Shown piece after piece: positions 1 to 10,357 of a stretch of 64,000 bases of DNA. Source of the DNA: Austropuccinia psidii (Eukaryota; Basidiomycota; Pucciniomycetes; Pucciniales; Sphaerophragmiaceae). The stretch is taken from assembly GCA_023105745.1 (NCBI GenBank), contig JALGQZ010000011.1, positions 10,502,975 through 10,566,974 of the forward strand, given 5' to 3'. A program made the translations under genes and the position numbers. Every line of letters begins with the position of its first letter. Position 1 is the first letter of the stretch. Under the pieces are notes generated by a model. The model was given only the letters and a program-made list of their open reading frames with translations, did no database searches and was not told the origin of the DNA.

Positions 1-235
1 AAAAAAGGACTTTTTGGGCCTACAACTGTCCTTGCAAAAAAAACTCCCCAAATTTTGGGCTTGTGGTTTGTTATTCTAAATATTTTTCCCTTTACTTTAA
101 AAAAAATCATGGAAGTTCATAATTGGGAACATTTTTTTTAAAAAAAATACGCCATTTTGCCAAATTGGCCAAAAAAATATGAAAAAATTTATGGATATTG
201 ACATCCCATGTCAGGAAAAATATGGAAAAATCTCA
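1..235 (-). repeat. Fragment of dispersed repeat X, inverted
   Basis: Positions 11-30 read TTTTTGGGCCTACAACTGTC, the reverse complement of sequence near 27723-27745. The similarity continues through GGGCTTSTGG and a CCAAATTGGCCAAAAAA-type stretch to about 210. This is therefore a third copy of the X repeat seen at 26.0-27.9 kb and 49.2-50.9 kb, in opposite orientation. X is not recognised; see the entry at 26044. The right border is approximate and the left is cut by the window edge. Confidence 0.55.
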
Positions 236-703
236 AAACTCATCTTGAGTAATTTTTTTGAAAAATAAGGTGACTTATGTTTTTTACCATAAACTTACGT
301 GTTTAGGCCATAAATTGGTAAAAACACATTAGGGCTTACGCGTTTTTACTAAACGCTTATGTGTGTTTACCAACACCCTAGTAATATTATTGCTAGCAAT
401 TGTTTTTTATTGTTAAAAAACAATCTTTTACACCTTTATTATTTGTTTTGAACAATAATAAAGAGCTCTAAATATATTAATTATTATATATTAATATGTT
501 TATTTTTATTATATTATTCTTTTATAATATTAATTATATTATTATATTTATTTCATAATATAATTCTTTTATACCATAATTATAAGAAATCTTTATTATC
601 ATAATGATTCTTAATCTTGTATATTAAATTCATAAAGACATTAATAGTACAATAAGAGGAATATTTGTAATATTCACTTATTGTTTCATAGTCAAACCTT
701 ACA
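236..703 (-). mobile_element. Terminal fragment of a family C LTR, inverted
   Basis: The reverse complement starting at 703 reads TGTAAGGTTTGACTATGAA and stays alignable with the LTR at 14189 for roughly 450 bp, including the AT-rich ATATATTAATATATAATAAT stretch. A 10-bp stem TTGTTTTTTA/TAAAAAACAA (400-409 and 414-423, 4-nt loop) has a counterpart near 14466 with one mismatch. Only the first quarter of the roughly 1.9-kb LTR is present, because repeat X replaces the rest. The segment also holds three short variants of CTTACGYGTTT between 290 and 365 that are absent from the 14189 copy. Confidence 0.7.
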
Positions 704-780
704 AACAGTAAGCATTCTGAAAGAAAACCACTGAAAAAATTGAAGGATTAATTCTGCCAGTTTTATAATGGAAAATCTAG

Positions 781-2640
781 TTAAGACTCTGTGAAATGGC
801 CATCTTTGTGCCAAAAATTGGGTCTGTGGGGTATTTATAGCTCTCAAATACCACATTTTGCTACAATGTTATATTTCATATTCTTTGTGAAAATTTATTT
901 CTTTTTCTTGGGTGGTTTACCATCTAAAATTGAATTAAAGCCCTGAGAATGGTCAAAAATAGCTGTTTTACACTTTGGGACATCCTATGGGTTTGAGTTT
1001 TTTTCTCTGGCTACTGCAAAAAAACCTAGAGCTGAAGGATACCTCCTTTAGGCGGATTTACTATGTAATAGACATCTTTGTGCTATAAAATTGTTTTGGG
1101 GTCTCTATTTAACTTTCAACTACTAAATTTCTCCAGAATTATTTCTTCAAAATATCGATTCCAAAAATTAAGGAGTATTTTGTGGGGGTGGAGTAAGGCC
1201 AATTTTGTGAAAAACCCCCAAACTGGCCAAAAATGGCTTTTTTTGATCCCTGGGACATCCCACGGTTTGGTGATGTTGTTTGCATAGGCTACTTCCAAAA
1301 AACCCCCGGACTCGTGGGAGACTTTAATTATGGGGTATTTCAATGGAAATATTAGAGAAAGCTGTATGAAATGCCCAAATTAATGCCATAAGATGGATTT
1401 TTGAGGTCTATATAGCTTTGATATACACATCTTATATAAAATTATTTCTTGAAATATTTCTTTCAAAAATTAGGTACTTTTTGGGGGGAGAACTATTTCC
1501 AATTGAGTGAACCCCCTGGAAACTTCCCAAAAATAGCATTTTTTTGTGCCCTGGGATTTCCCCCTGTTCAATTCTCCCATGGGTTTAGGGAGGAAGTTGG
1601 TGGGCCAGCTACTAAAAAACACTCTGAACCCATGTGATACTGCAATTAGAGGGTCTTACTCTAGAAATCTTAGTTAAAGCTTCATGGTATAACCAAATCT
1701 TTGTTATAAAGTGGGGTTTGGGAGTCTATATTGTTGGCAAATACAGTACTATTTACCAAATTCTTTCAAAAATTGGTCATGTCTTTGGTTGGCATGATCT
1801 ATTTCCAATAGTATGAAAGCCCTTAAACTTCCCAAAAATTGCTATTTTGGGGCCTAGCACTTCCCACAGTCCTTTAGTACTGTTTGCTCCACCTACTTAA
1901 AATAACCCCTCGGATCCATGGAATACTTCACTTATGGGGTTTTGCTATGGAGCTCTTACTAAACATCGTGTGAAATGGCAAAATTTGTGCAATAAAGTGG
2001 GGTTTTCTGGTTGATATAGCTGCCAAATATAGCACTGTTTAGAGGAAGTTGTGTTGAATATTTTTCTTAAAATTAGGAGGATTTCTTGGGTGTGAACTGT
2101 GTCCAATTGTGTGGAGGCTTCTTATATATTGAAAAATGGATCTTTTTGGGCTCTGTGATATCTCCCTGGTCTATTATCCAATATAGTGAGGAAGTGATTT
2201 TCTCAAACTACTGCAAAAAACAACCCAAATCTATGAAAGACTTACTTGGGGCACCTTCAAATGGGAACCATAGGGAAAGTCCCATGAAATGGCCAAATTA
2301 GTGCCAAAGAATGGGTTCCGTGGTCTATATATCTGTTAAATACAGTATTTTTTGGAATATGGTTATTAAGAAATAAGGAATTTTTCTTGGGGGTAAAATT
2401 GTTTCAAACATGTTATAAGGCCCTGAGGATGCTCAAACATGAGTGTTTGGGTTCCCTGGTGCTACTATAAATAGCTCCTTGGAGCTGTGTGAGACTTTAT
2501 TGAGTGTATTTCTCCATGGAGAACTCATTGGAAACCATTGGAAATGGAAAACAGTTTTCCAAAGAGAAGGTTTTTGGGGATGTATGTAGCTGTGAAATAC
2601 AGAATTATTTCTACAAACTTGTTTGGCTTGTCCGTTTCAA
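781..2640. repeat. Degenerate tandem array, about seven units of ~300 bp
   Basis: The same series of motifs recurs in order. A 'tgaaatggcc..tttgtgcca..a.tggggt' block lies near 810, 1082, 1385, 1703, 1989, 2303 and 2558, giving spacings of 272, 303, 318, 286, 314 and 255 bp. Each is followed by 'tatatagct..caaatacag', then a 'ccc.gaaa.ttcccaaaaatagc' block (about 942, 1218, 1511, 1820, 2105, 2423), then 'ccctgggacatccc'. No open frame persists through it. It does not match the LTR families elsewhere in the window by eye. Its origin is unknown; it could be an old satellite or a repeated segment of an element. Confidence 0.75.
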
Positions 2641-3354
2641 AAATGACAGAGACGGCAATGCTGAAATCAGTTAATGTGATAAAAATATCTTTTCCAATCA
2701 TTGAATCTGTGTGCCTGTTTTGCCTTCAGATAATCTCTAACAATAAATTTAAGCAACCATCAAATGTGATTATCTGCACTTGGGGAATAGATACTCCACA
2801 AGATTCAATGCCCTATCTAGTTATTAAATTACTGAGATATTCAATACTTTTTCTTTGAGATCATAATACATTCATCAGCACTGATTATATAGGGTAATCT
2901 CATATATAGTGATATCAATAGCTCCCTTTCTATATTTTTAATAATTTTGGCCAATCTTGACTCATTGTGTTGACATTCTGTTATTCACCTCCAAAGACCC
3001 AAAAAATCAATCAATTCCAAAAACACACAAGGAAATTCTACAAATCTTACAAGTAAATATGTAGCCCTCTATCTATTTTCAAACAGCCCAAAATTATATG
3101 ACTATTAGATTTGAAAATTATTTTACTTCCAGATTTCATGCAATTGCACACCCACTTTCAATAGAACTAGTTCTGAATTAGCTATCTTTGAATCTGAAAA
3201 CCATTTTTTTGTTTTGAGCAAATTTATATTGAAGGAATATATTAGGAAGCTATATTACACACCTCAGGTACTAATAAGAAACATGGAAATCTTTTTTCAG
3301 TAATGATGTATTACTGGCTGTCCAGTCACACGAAAGGTGCCCTGGTGAATTTAC
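2641..3354. other. AT-rich sequence with no recognised gene
   Basis: No convincing coding region or terminal repeat was seen. By position it could be the 5' part of the A0 5' LTR, whose 3' part resumes after the solo LTR that ends at 4697, but no clear alignment with the A0 3' LTR was found by eye. Confidence 0.4.
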
Positions 3355-4697
3355 TTTTACAGGCGCTCTTGGGGATAATAAGAGTGGCCTAGCACTCAGG
3401 AATCAGTGAGCTCACTTGCAAAACTCAAAAGAATCAAAGGAATAAAATAATATATTTCTTGAATATATGAATGGTGCAAGTAAACAATATGCAGAAATAA
3501 GAAGAAAGTAAATGAAAACAGAGCCAAGAAAGGAAGTACTTTATTAACTGTTTCAAACTTCCAGAAAGAGAAATGGAATTAGTAAGGGATATGACCACCA
3601 ATATCCACTGACAGGTCCAGAAAGGGGTGCAAAAGACTGAATTAATAATATCAGTATTCACTATCAAGATTAAAGAAAATAAAATATAAAGAAAAATCTG
3701 AGTAGATTGATTAACTGGGAGGAAAGACCACCTTCTTGAAAGAAAGGCTGGTATATATTACAAGCTGAGAGATTGACTCCTTCAGGCTGAAAAATGGTCT
3801 GTATTGATTCCTTGAAGAAATTTACACCTGGCCAAATTGGGGAATGAACCAGATTGCATGATCTTCCCATGGTCTATTGTTTGTAAAAATTGCTCTATGG
3901 AAAGATACTGTATTGACTGAACGTGGTTTCCAAGGTGGATTGATGGAGAATTGACATTTGGAAACTGATTTGGAACTGCCTCTTGAATTTCCCCTTGAGA
4001 TGAGACATGCATGTATTCCCTTGGGCAGATAGTGCACATTTGAAGTGAACCAATCATCTTCTGAAAAGGTGATTGTTCTTGATGAAACATCCTGCGCTTG
4101 TGCCTTTATTAATCCTTATGAAGGTATTGCCCCATAAGGGCTGGGAAGGTATTTTTCAGGCTGAAGTATGGCCCCTTAATTTGGTAACCATTGGATTTCA
4201 GGTGAAAAATGATGCAAAATTGTTTCTAACACCATTTATGGCACTTCTTGATGTTGTAGGGAAAAGGTGGCAAAAATTCATTTGGAGGCTGCCCTTGAGA
4301 AACCTTGGAAAAGGTGGCTTTGTGGGCTTCAAAGCCTTTCTGGGTGTTTTCGGCCAAACCTAGTCTGTACAGGCTTAAAGCTGTATTCTATCAAAAGTGC
4401 ACAAAATTATGAGTTATTTCAATTAAGCCCCAAATGGCCTGATATGGCTATTTGGGAATATTTCCCATATTCCATGGGAAAAATGCATATATTGGCAAAA
4501 TTCATCAAAATACACAAAACTGAATTTAAAGCTAAAAAAGCCCAATACAGTATTTTGGGCTGTATTTCCCTTTCTGACTGAAAAATTCCCGAAATTTCCC
4601 AATAATTGCCTGATTATCCAGAAGATAAACTGACCATAAAGGGCCAAAAATGTGAATATGGCCAAATGGGCCAAATTGCCATAAATTGGATGTGGCA
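3355..4697 (-). mobile_element. Diverged solo LTR of family D
   Basis: It aligns along its whole length with the LTRs of element D1 (39718-41179 and 47753-49242). Shared blocks include 'ctcttgg.gataa..aagagtggcc', 'tggaattagtaagg.atatgaccaccaa', 'attaactggg' and the GCCC..ATGGCC-rich end. The edges TTTTACAGG and TGTGGCA correspond to TGTCACAGG and TGTGACA. Strand is given in the transcription sense inferred for D1. The TGCGCAAA minisatellite of the D1 LTRs is represented by a single degenerate unit near 4398. Flanks GTGAA (3345-3349) and GTGAT (4698-4702) might be a decayed target duplication, which would place the left edge a few bases earlier. Confidence 0.8.
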
Positions 4698-5577
4698 GTG
4701 ATATTCCATAGATTGATCTAAAATGGGTTATTTTCCATTATTGTCAAAGTTACCTCACCTTTGAGTACAGAGGAGGACTGTGGTTTACTCTACCATATTA
4801 TTAATTTATAAGTCAACAAAGCTATTCAAAAGAGGATTAAGATTTTATTGCTCAGATCCTGACTAATCAGAGGCCCTGAAACATGTGATGTACAGCTTCT
4901 GACACTTCAGAAGAACCAGGAAGAGTCTTGAAGGTCTGTGGAAAAAGGGCTTCACCCTGTATGAGGTAAAAATGGAAACTGGTAGCCCCAAGACCACATT
5001 TAAATGATTTATTTAATATTTGGAACCACAAGTAAGGCACAGGGGTAAAGCTGTTCACTTTGTGTTTGTGTAACAAAGCAGATAGCCTCTCGCTACCATG
5101 GAGTGAGAGAAAAAGGGGTTGTCTTCTCATCAAAATAAAGCTGATCTTGTTTTTATTGGGATCAGACATAGTAAAGCTGTCACAAACAGAAGTACTGTCA
5201 GACCAGCCACTGGAGTGAGACCTTTCACTATGTGATTATGTGTAAAATTGGATAACCTCCAAGTTCCCTGGAGTAAGATAAAAAAGGTCTTCTATCCTCC
5301 AAAATAAGAACTCATCTTGTCTTTATTGGAATTCTTATGTAATAAAGCTGTCACAAACAGAAGTACTCTCAGAATTAACTATTTATAATTATAGTATGAA
5401 TTATTGTTTCAATTATCACTGAAACCAAACAGATAATTGGGAAACCTGTTCTTTCAGTAGACCTTTAAACACTATATCATCATAGTAGATCCCTTTAGGC
5501 TTATTTTTGAATATTAATTCCATGTCAAACTCATAGTTATAGCCTTTTTATTACTAAATACTAGGGTCATTGTGACA
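4698..5577 (+). mobile_element. 3' part of the 5' LTR of old family A element A0
   Basis: The segment 4745-5577 aligns with 22540-22690 plus 24606-25116, the A0 3' LTR. Shared blocks include 'gactaatcag', 'gaaggtctgtggaaaaaggg', 'acaagtaag.cacagg' and 'aacagaagtactctcagaatt'. The end ATTGTGACA at 5577 is followed by a primer-site-like TGGGAGACTT. Its 5' part is not recognisable upstream of the family D solo LTR. Confidence 0.7.
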
Positions 5578-5580
5578 TTT

Positions 5581-5592
5581 TGGGAGACTTAA
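5581..5592 (+). other. Decayed primer-binding site of A0
   Basis: Three bases after the LTR end, TGGGAGACTT corresponds to TGGGGGCCTG at the same place in A1 (9688). It supports reading 5577 as an LTR boundary. Confidence 0.5.
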
Positions 5593-8245
5593 AGTGTATT
5601 TAACCTATTTTGGATTATTTATTTAGCTTATTAGAATTTTTTGAGCCTTATTTGAACTTTCTTTGACTACTCTAGCATCTTAAAGGTGAGTAATTTTGTG
5701 TTTTTGACTAAGAGCAACACTCTTAGTTTTTTTAGAAAAAATATGCATAATTCTAAAACAATATGTAGTTATATTCTCAAAAACACATACATAATATATT
5801 TTTATTTCCAATTTCTTCTGGAATTTTTATTTATTCTTTAGTTATCACTCACTTAAAAAAATGGAAATTGTCATTTTTATCAAAGTTTTTTTTTTGGAAA
5901 ATATCTGAATCTTAGATATTTAGTTAAACTTCTTTTTATCTTTCCCCAAAACCAGTGTGAAAATTGATCAATTCACTTCTTTTTCATAACTTTCATTAAT
6001 AACTAAATGTTTTCTTTTTTTCAAAAATACATATTATATTTCTTCTTCAATATTGTTTTTTTTAAAAAAAACAATATATAAATTAAGTTTTTTTGTATAA
6101 AAAACCACCAAAAGCTAATTTTAAGCCCTTTTGGTTTTGAAATTCGATTTATATTGTTAATTTTGATAATTTTCATTAATAGTTCAATATTGTATTTCAT
6201 TGAAAAATATAAGTCATATTTCTCTTGAATGTTGATTTGTTAATGAATGTTTAACTAATATTTTTTTCAAAAACCCCTTGTGACTATTTTTAACACCCTT
6301 TTGGGCATTAAATTAAATAATTTTGTTATTTTTTGATAATCTTCATTTACAATTACATATTTTTTTCATTAAAAAATACAAATCATATTTTTTATAGAAT
6401 ATTTTGATTAAAAATATAAAACTTACATATATTTAATTTTTTCTATAAAAAATCCTTATAATCTTTTCTCAAACCCATTTTTGGGAATTGAAATCAAATT
6501 AAGTAGTTATTCTTGATAATATTCAGGAATAATTGAGTATTTTGGAATATAATATAAGCCATATTTTATAAAAATTAATTAATAATTTGGTTGTTTTTTC
6601 AAAAGAACGAGAAAATTAATCAATATTTTTTTAAAAATAAAGAAAGACTTGGAACATTTATTGTCACAGCTTGACAGAAAACCCAAGAAGGTTATTTATT
6701 TTTTGGATTCAAATATAAACTTTTATTTGCTTTCTTTGTTATACAGTAAAAATATAAATCATGTTTTTCTTCAGTTTTTTGGAATACATCTATAATTGAT
6801 AAATTTACTTTCCTTTGTTTTCTATACTTTCAATCGATTCAGAATCTCTGGGTCATATTTTGACTGAAAACTTACATCTTGTGATTCTTTCATATCTTTT
6901 TGAAATTTCTATCAAATTGATAAAAATTACCACGTCTTACAGGTCAAATAAAAAATTTAAATTCTCAAAGTGAATATTTAACAAGTTGAGCTTCTTATCT
7001 TTATTTATATTAAAATGGAAGTAAATTTTAAATTCCAAGTCGAATTCATCTTATAAATCTAATAATTTTGAGAAAACGTTTTGGAATTTGAAATGAAATT
7101 CAAGTTCAATTGAAAAATTTAATATCTTTTGAATTTGAAATATCAAGTTGAATCCAGCTTAATATATCTCATTTTCAGGTATAAAATAAAACTTTTCTTA
7201 AATTAAATCCATAAGAAGCAAACCTGTTTTTTGTGGAATTACCAAGTCAATAAAAAAAAGTCAAAATAACAAGATAAAAATTCCTTCACCTATTATCTTA
7301 AGAGACAACAGTATTCTTTTGAAAATTTATGTGCTCAATATTACCTATAAGTTATGAGTGGAAGAAAGCCTTTTAAACACTCAGTAATCAAGGAAGAGAA
7401 ACCCCTCTGTTGAGAACCCAATCAAAAAACAGCTTAAATCATTTTGTAGAATTTTCTCTTGAATCTTACATAGGTATTTTTGAATAAAAAATAATGAATA
7501 AACCTCCTCTTAAGAGTATTAATCTTCATTATCAACCATTATCAACCATTAAACCACCTGATCTCAGAGATCTTGGAGTGCCAAGAAATAAACCTGTAGA
7601 AAGGGAAAGAGTCGCCAGAAGATGAGGTCATAAAGCAAAAGAAATTAAGAATGGTACAATAATCAAGGTTACTTTAGCAATAATCTGGGGAAACATTCTC
7701 CTAAAAAAGTATTGTGTGGATTCAGAGGAAATAATTCTGACCCACAAACTCTTTTTCAGTCTAGAAGAGGCTTCCAAAAATAAGAAAGGGATCCGAGAGA
7801 AACAAACTCTTTCATATAATCAGGATAAAGAAAATTTCAATACACTAATCCAGATATCAAGACATTTTTTTCAAGAAAAATGAATCCTCAGAAAGAATCT
7901 GTGGCAAAAGGAATAGATATTTATGAATCCATCATTGACCCACAGCTTTCTTCAAGAAATGGTACAATGCCTCAGCTGGAAAGCCACCAGTATTAATCTC
8001 ACCAACGGTATCCACCAATATACTTGAAGCACATACAGATTCAAATTTCATGGAAAATGGACTTTATGAAAGTTCTTATAGATGATATTTACAAAATCAC
8101 TAAGGAAAATAACTTTGGAAGACAAATTGTGGAAAGAATAGATTCCAATTTGGAAAGTATATGGAATGAAATTCAATCCCAAAACAGATCTCAATAGAAG
8201 AAATTCATTCAACTGCAAAAATCTCAGAGGAGGTCTTAAGACTAA
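5593..8245 (+). pseudogene. A0 leader and 5' gag remnant, no intact frame
   Basis: The first 1.9 kb is extremely AT-rich and non-coding; it contains a degenerate 175-180 bp tandem repeat (separate entry). From about 7540 the composition becomes purine-rich and resembles the gag leader of A1, but stops break every frame. The sequence is interrupted at 8250 by A1 and continues at 19919, where capsid-like coding similarity becomes clear. Confidence 0.5.
5980..6790. repeat. Degenerate tandem repeat, period ~175-180 bp
   Basis: A block of the form 'TTGATAAT.TTCATTAATA.TT' followed by 'AAAAATA.A..TCATATTT' recurs with its TTCATT at 5991, 6171, 6341 and 6521 (spacings 180, 170, 180). A weaker fifth occurrence lies near 6730-6770. 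Each unit also has an 'AACCCTTTTGGG.ATTGAAAT' segment before the block. The array sits in the leader of A0, between its primer site and gag. Confidence 0.6.
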
Positions 8246-8250
8246 AGGAG
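8246..8250. repeat. Target-site duplication of A1, left copy (AGGAG)
   Basis: AGGAG immediately precedes the 5' LTR and is repeated exactly at 19919-19923 after the 3' LTR, so A1 is a single intact insertion event. Confidence 0.9.
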
Positions 8251-9684
8251 TGTCAGCCTGTGCCTCAAAACCAGAGCACAAGCATGACAGCCAAATACCA
8301 TAAACCAATGGTATAGCCAAGAAACCACCAAAACATGAAGCTGAGCCAAATCAGCTCAAAAGGTATCAAATGAAAGAGGAAACTCACCCCTTTCCAAATA
8401 TACAAGTCCCATCACCATAGGACAAAGAATAACAAAGTTATTCCTGCTCAAAGCTGTTGCTGAGCATAAACCTTAATTTTCACCTCTCATCTGAAATACA
8501 GAGTAAGGGCCTTAACCCCATCAAATTGGTATTCAAAATGAAGCTCTAAGTCAGGGCTATTCAATGGTACCAGCCAAACTGAGCTAGCACCAGTATTACA
8601 GAAGTTATGGTCAAATTAAGGCCAAATAAGAGTGAATAAAATAGTCACCTCTCATCTAACCTCTGCAGTTTTCATCTGTGATACCTAAAGTCGGGTCTTT
8701 TTGGAAAGAGAACAATCAGCACTATCTGATGGTGCAATTCATTTTCCCATATCTCATAGAATAAAAGTTATAAGGAAAACAAGCCCAATACAACTGTTTG
8801 TCTAAAACACGCATATGTACAAAAATCTTGTACATGGGATAACTTTTCCATATTTAATGATAACTATATCAAATGAGGTATCATTGTGTAGAACACATAC
8901 AGGGCTACACACTGAGCAAATTTTGAGGTTGGTTTCTCAAAGACTGACAAAGTGATGGCTGTTTGAAGTTCAAAATCCCACAGTTTGGCCAATACAGCCT
9001 TACCTTGGGATAATATCCCATAACCATGATTATGAGGTGTCAAACAGACAAAGAATCTTGTTTTTACTTCAATACCTCATAGTTCTTTCAATACTGGGGT
9101 CCCATATAGGTTCTGTACAGCATTCTATGCATCATACAGGTCAGAATCAGGCTGTGTGGTCACCAGATGAAACCTTTCACCCTGTATTGGTGAAAACTTC
9201 CCAGATGTGGCTTCAAAACCACATCTGAGCCCAATACAGGCTATAAAGGCCTTTTGCAAACCACAAGCCTGTCCTTGAGAGTGAAAAATCTTCACTTCCT
9301 CTTTGTGAAAAGGTCTAGCAGCCTTTTCACCCAATTTCAGGATAAAAGGAGGCCTTTTCACTGCCAGAAAAGGAATCCCCATCCTGCTCTTGAATTCCTA
9401 TGTAGTCCAACTGTCAAAAACAGCTATACTCTTGGAAATAATCAGGTTATACTTTAAATTTAAGTATTTTAGCTCTTGGTATCGTAATCCAACTGGTAAG
9501 ACTGCACCCAGGGCTTTCAGAAGGCCTCACCACCACTATATTATTACAGTAAAGCCCTTATTATCTCATTCTAAAACCCTTATAACCATTGACAAACCTT
9601 CTTATTACCATTTTTACTGTGTCACAGTCATAGTTAAAGCCTGTAAATACTATTATACATCTTTATCATAGACTCAGCCTGACG
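8251..9684 (+). mobile_element. 5' LTR of family A element A1
   Basis: It starts TGTCAGCCTGTG and ends ACTCAGCCTGACG; the partner LTR ends CTGACA, so the last base is mutated. It aligns end to end with 18502-19918, differing by roughly 7-8% in the first 350 bp by eye, so the insertion is not recent. It contains a palindromic AGATGTGG...CCACATCT element near 9203-9226. Confidence 0.92.
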
Positions 9685-9687
9685 TTT

Positions 9688-9705
9688 TGGGGGCCTGGTT
9701 GTGTT
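9688..9705 (+). other. Primer-binding site of A1
   Basis: TGGGGGCCTGGTTGTG begins three bases after the 5' LTR. The TGGGGGC start resembles the tRNA-Pro type of primer site used by some retroelements. The same TGGGGGCC start occurs in B1 (37818). The tRNA identity is inferred and not verified. Confidence 0.65.
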
Positions 9706-10357
9706 TTTGGTTTTGCTTTTTGGACCTTATAAGTGAGTTTTTCTCTTATTCTCTTTATTCTAACAAATTGTATTATCTTCTTTAGGCGTCCTTTTTTAAA
9801 TAAAAATATTTATAATATATATTGTATACATATTTACAGTGGTATATGTCATATACCACCATTTTTGATATTCTTTCATTGTATTGTTTTGTGGTTGATT
9901 ATAATTTAATCACCACAAGACCATTATTTTTGGCATGTTTTACATATAAAAGTACTTTAAGCCATTCATAAAGCCCTTTTTTTAATTAAATAAGGTCACC
10001 TCTTACTGTAAAACCAACAGTTGAGGCGTGGTTGGGTGTATTGTTAATTCAATTACCCTCTTACATACCACTCTTTATCAGATTATACTTGCTAATTACA
10101 AGTTAATCTGTGAGATACTGGCATACAAACAGTGTACCAGATATCTGTAAGCTGTATTTCTGACGTGAAATTATTAATTCAATTACACTGTCATTATACA
10201 AGGGCATATTGTAGTAACATACAAGCCCAGAGGCCATTCTTAGATGTGAAAACAGCATTTTAAGAAGTCTTAACTGACATCAAGACCTATTTTCCTGTTT
10301 AATTTTGGTGGAAAAATCTACATCCCACTAGAAACCAAGTCACTTGCCAACACACCA
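9706..10357 (+). other. A1 untranslated leader with three strong hairpins
   Basis: Non-coding AT-rich leader between the primer site and gag. It holds a perfect 8-bp stem with a 3-nt loop (9840-9858) and two 12-bp stems that each have a single bulged T in the 5' arm: 9889-9918, loop TAATT, and 10079-10110, loop CTAATTA. Such structures are compatible with a packaging or dimerisation region, but no function is shown. Confidence 0.6.

Noticed and set aside
3782..4090. Minus-strand frame of 102 codons
   Set aside because: Lies inside the diverged D solo LTR and corresponds to the spurious LTR frames of D1.
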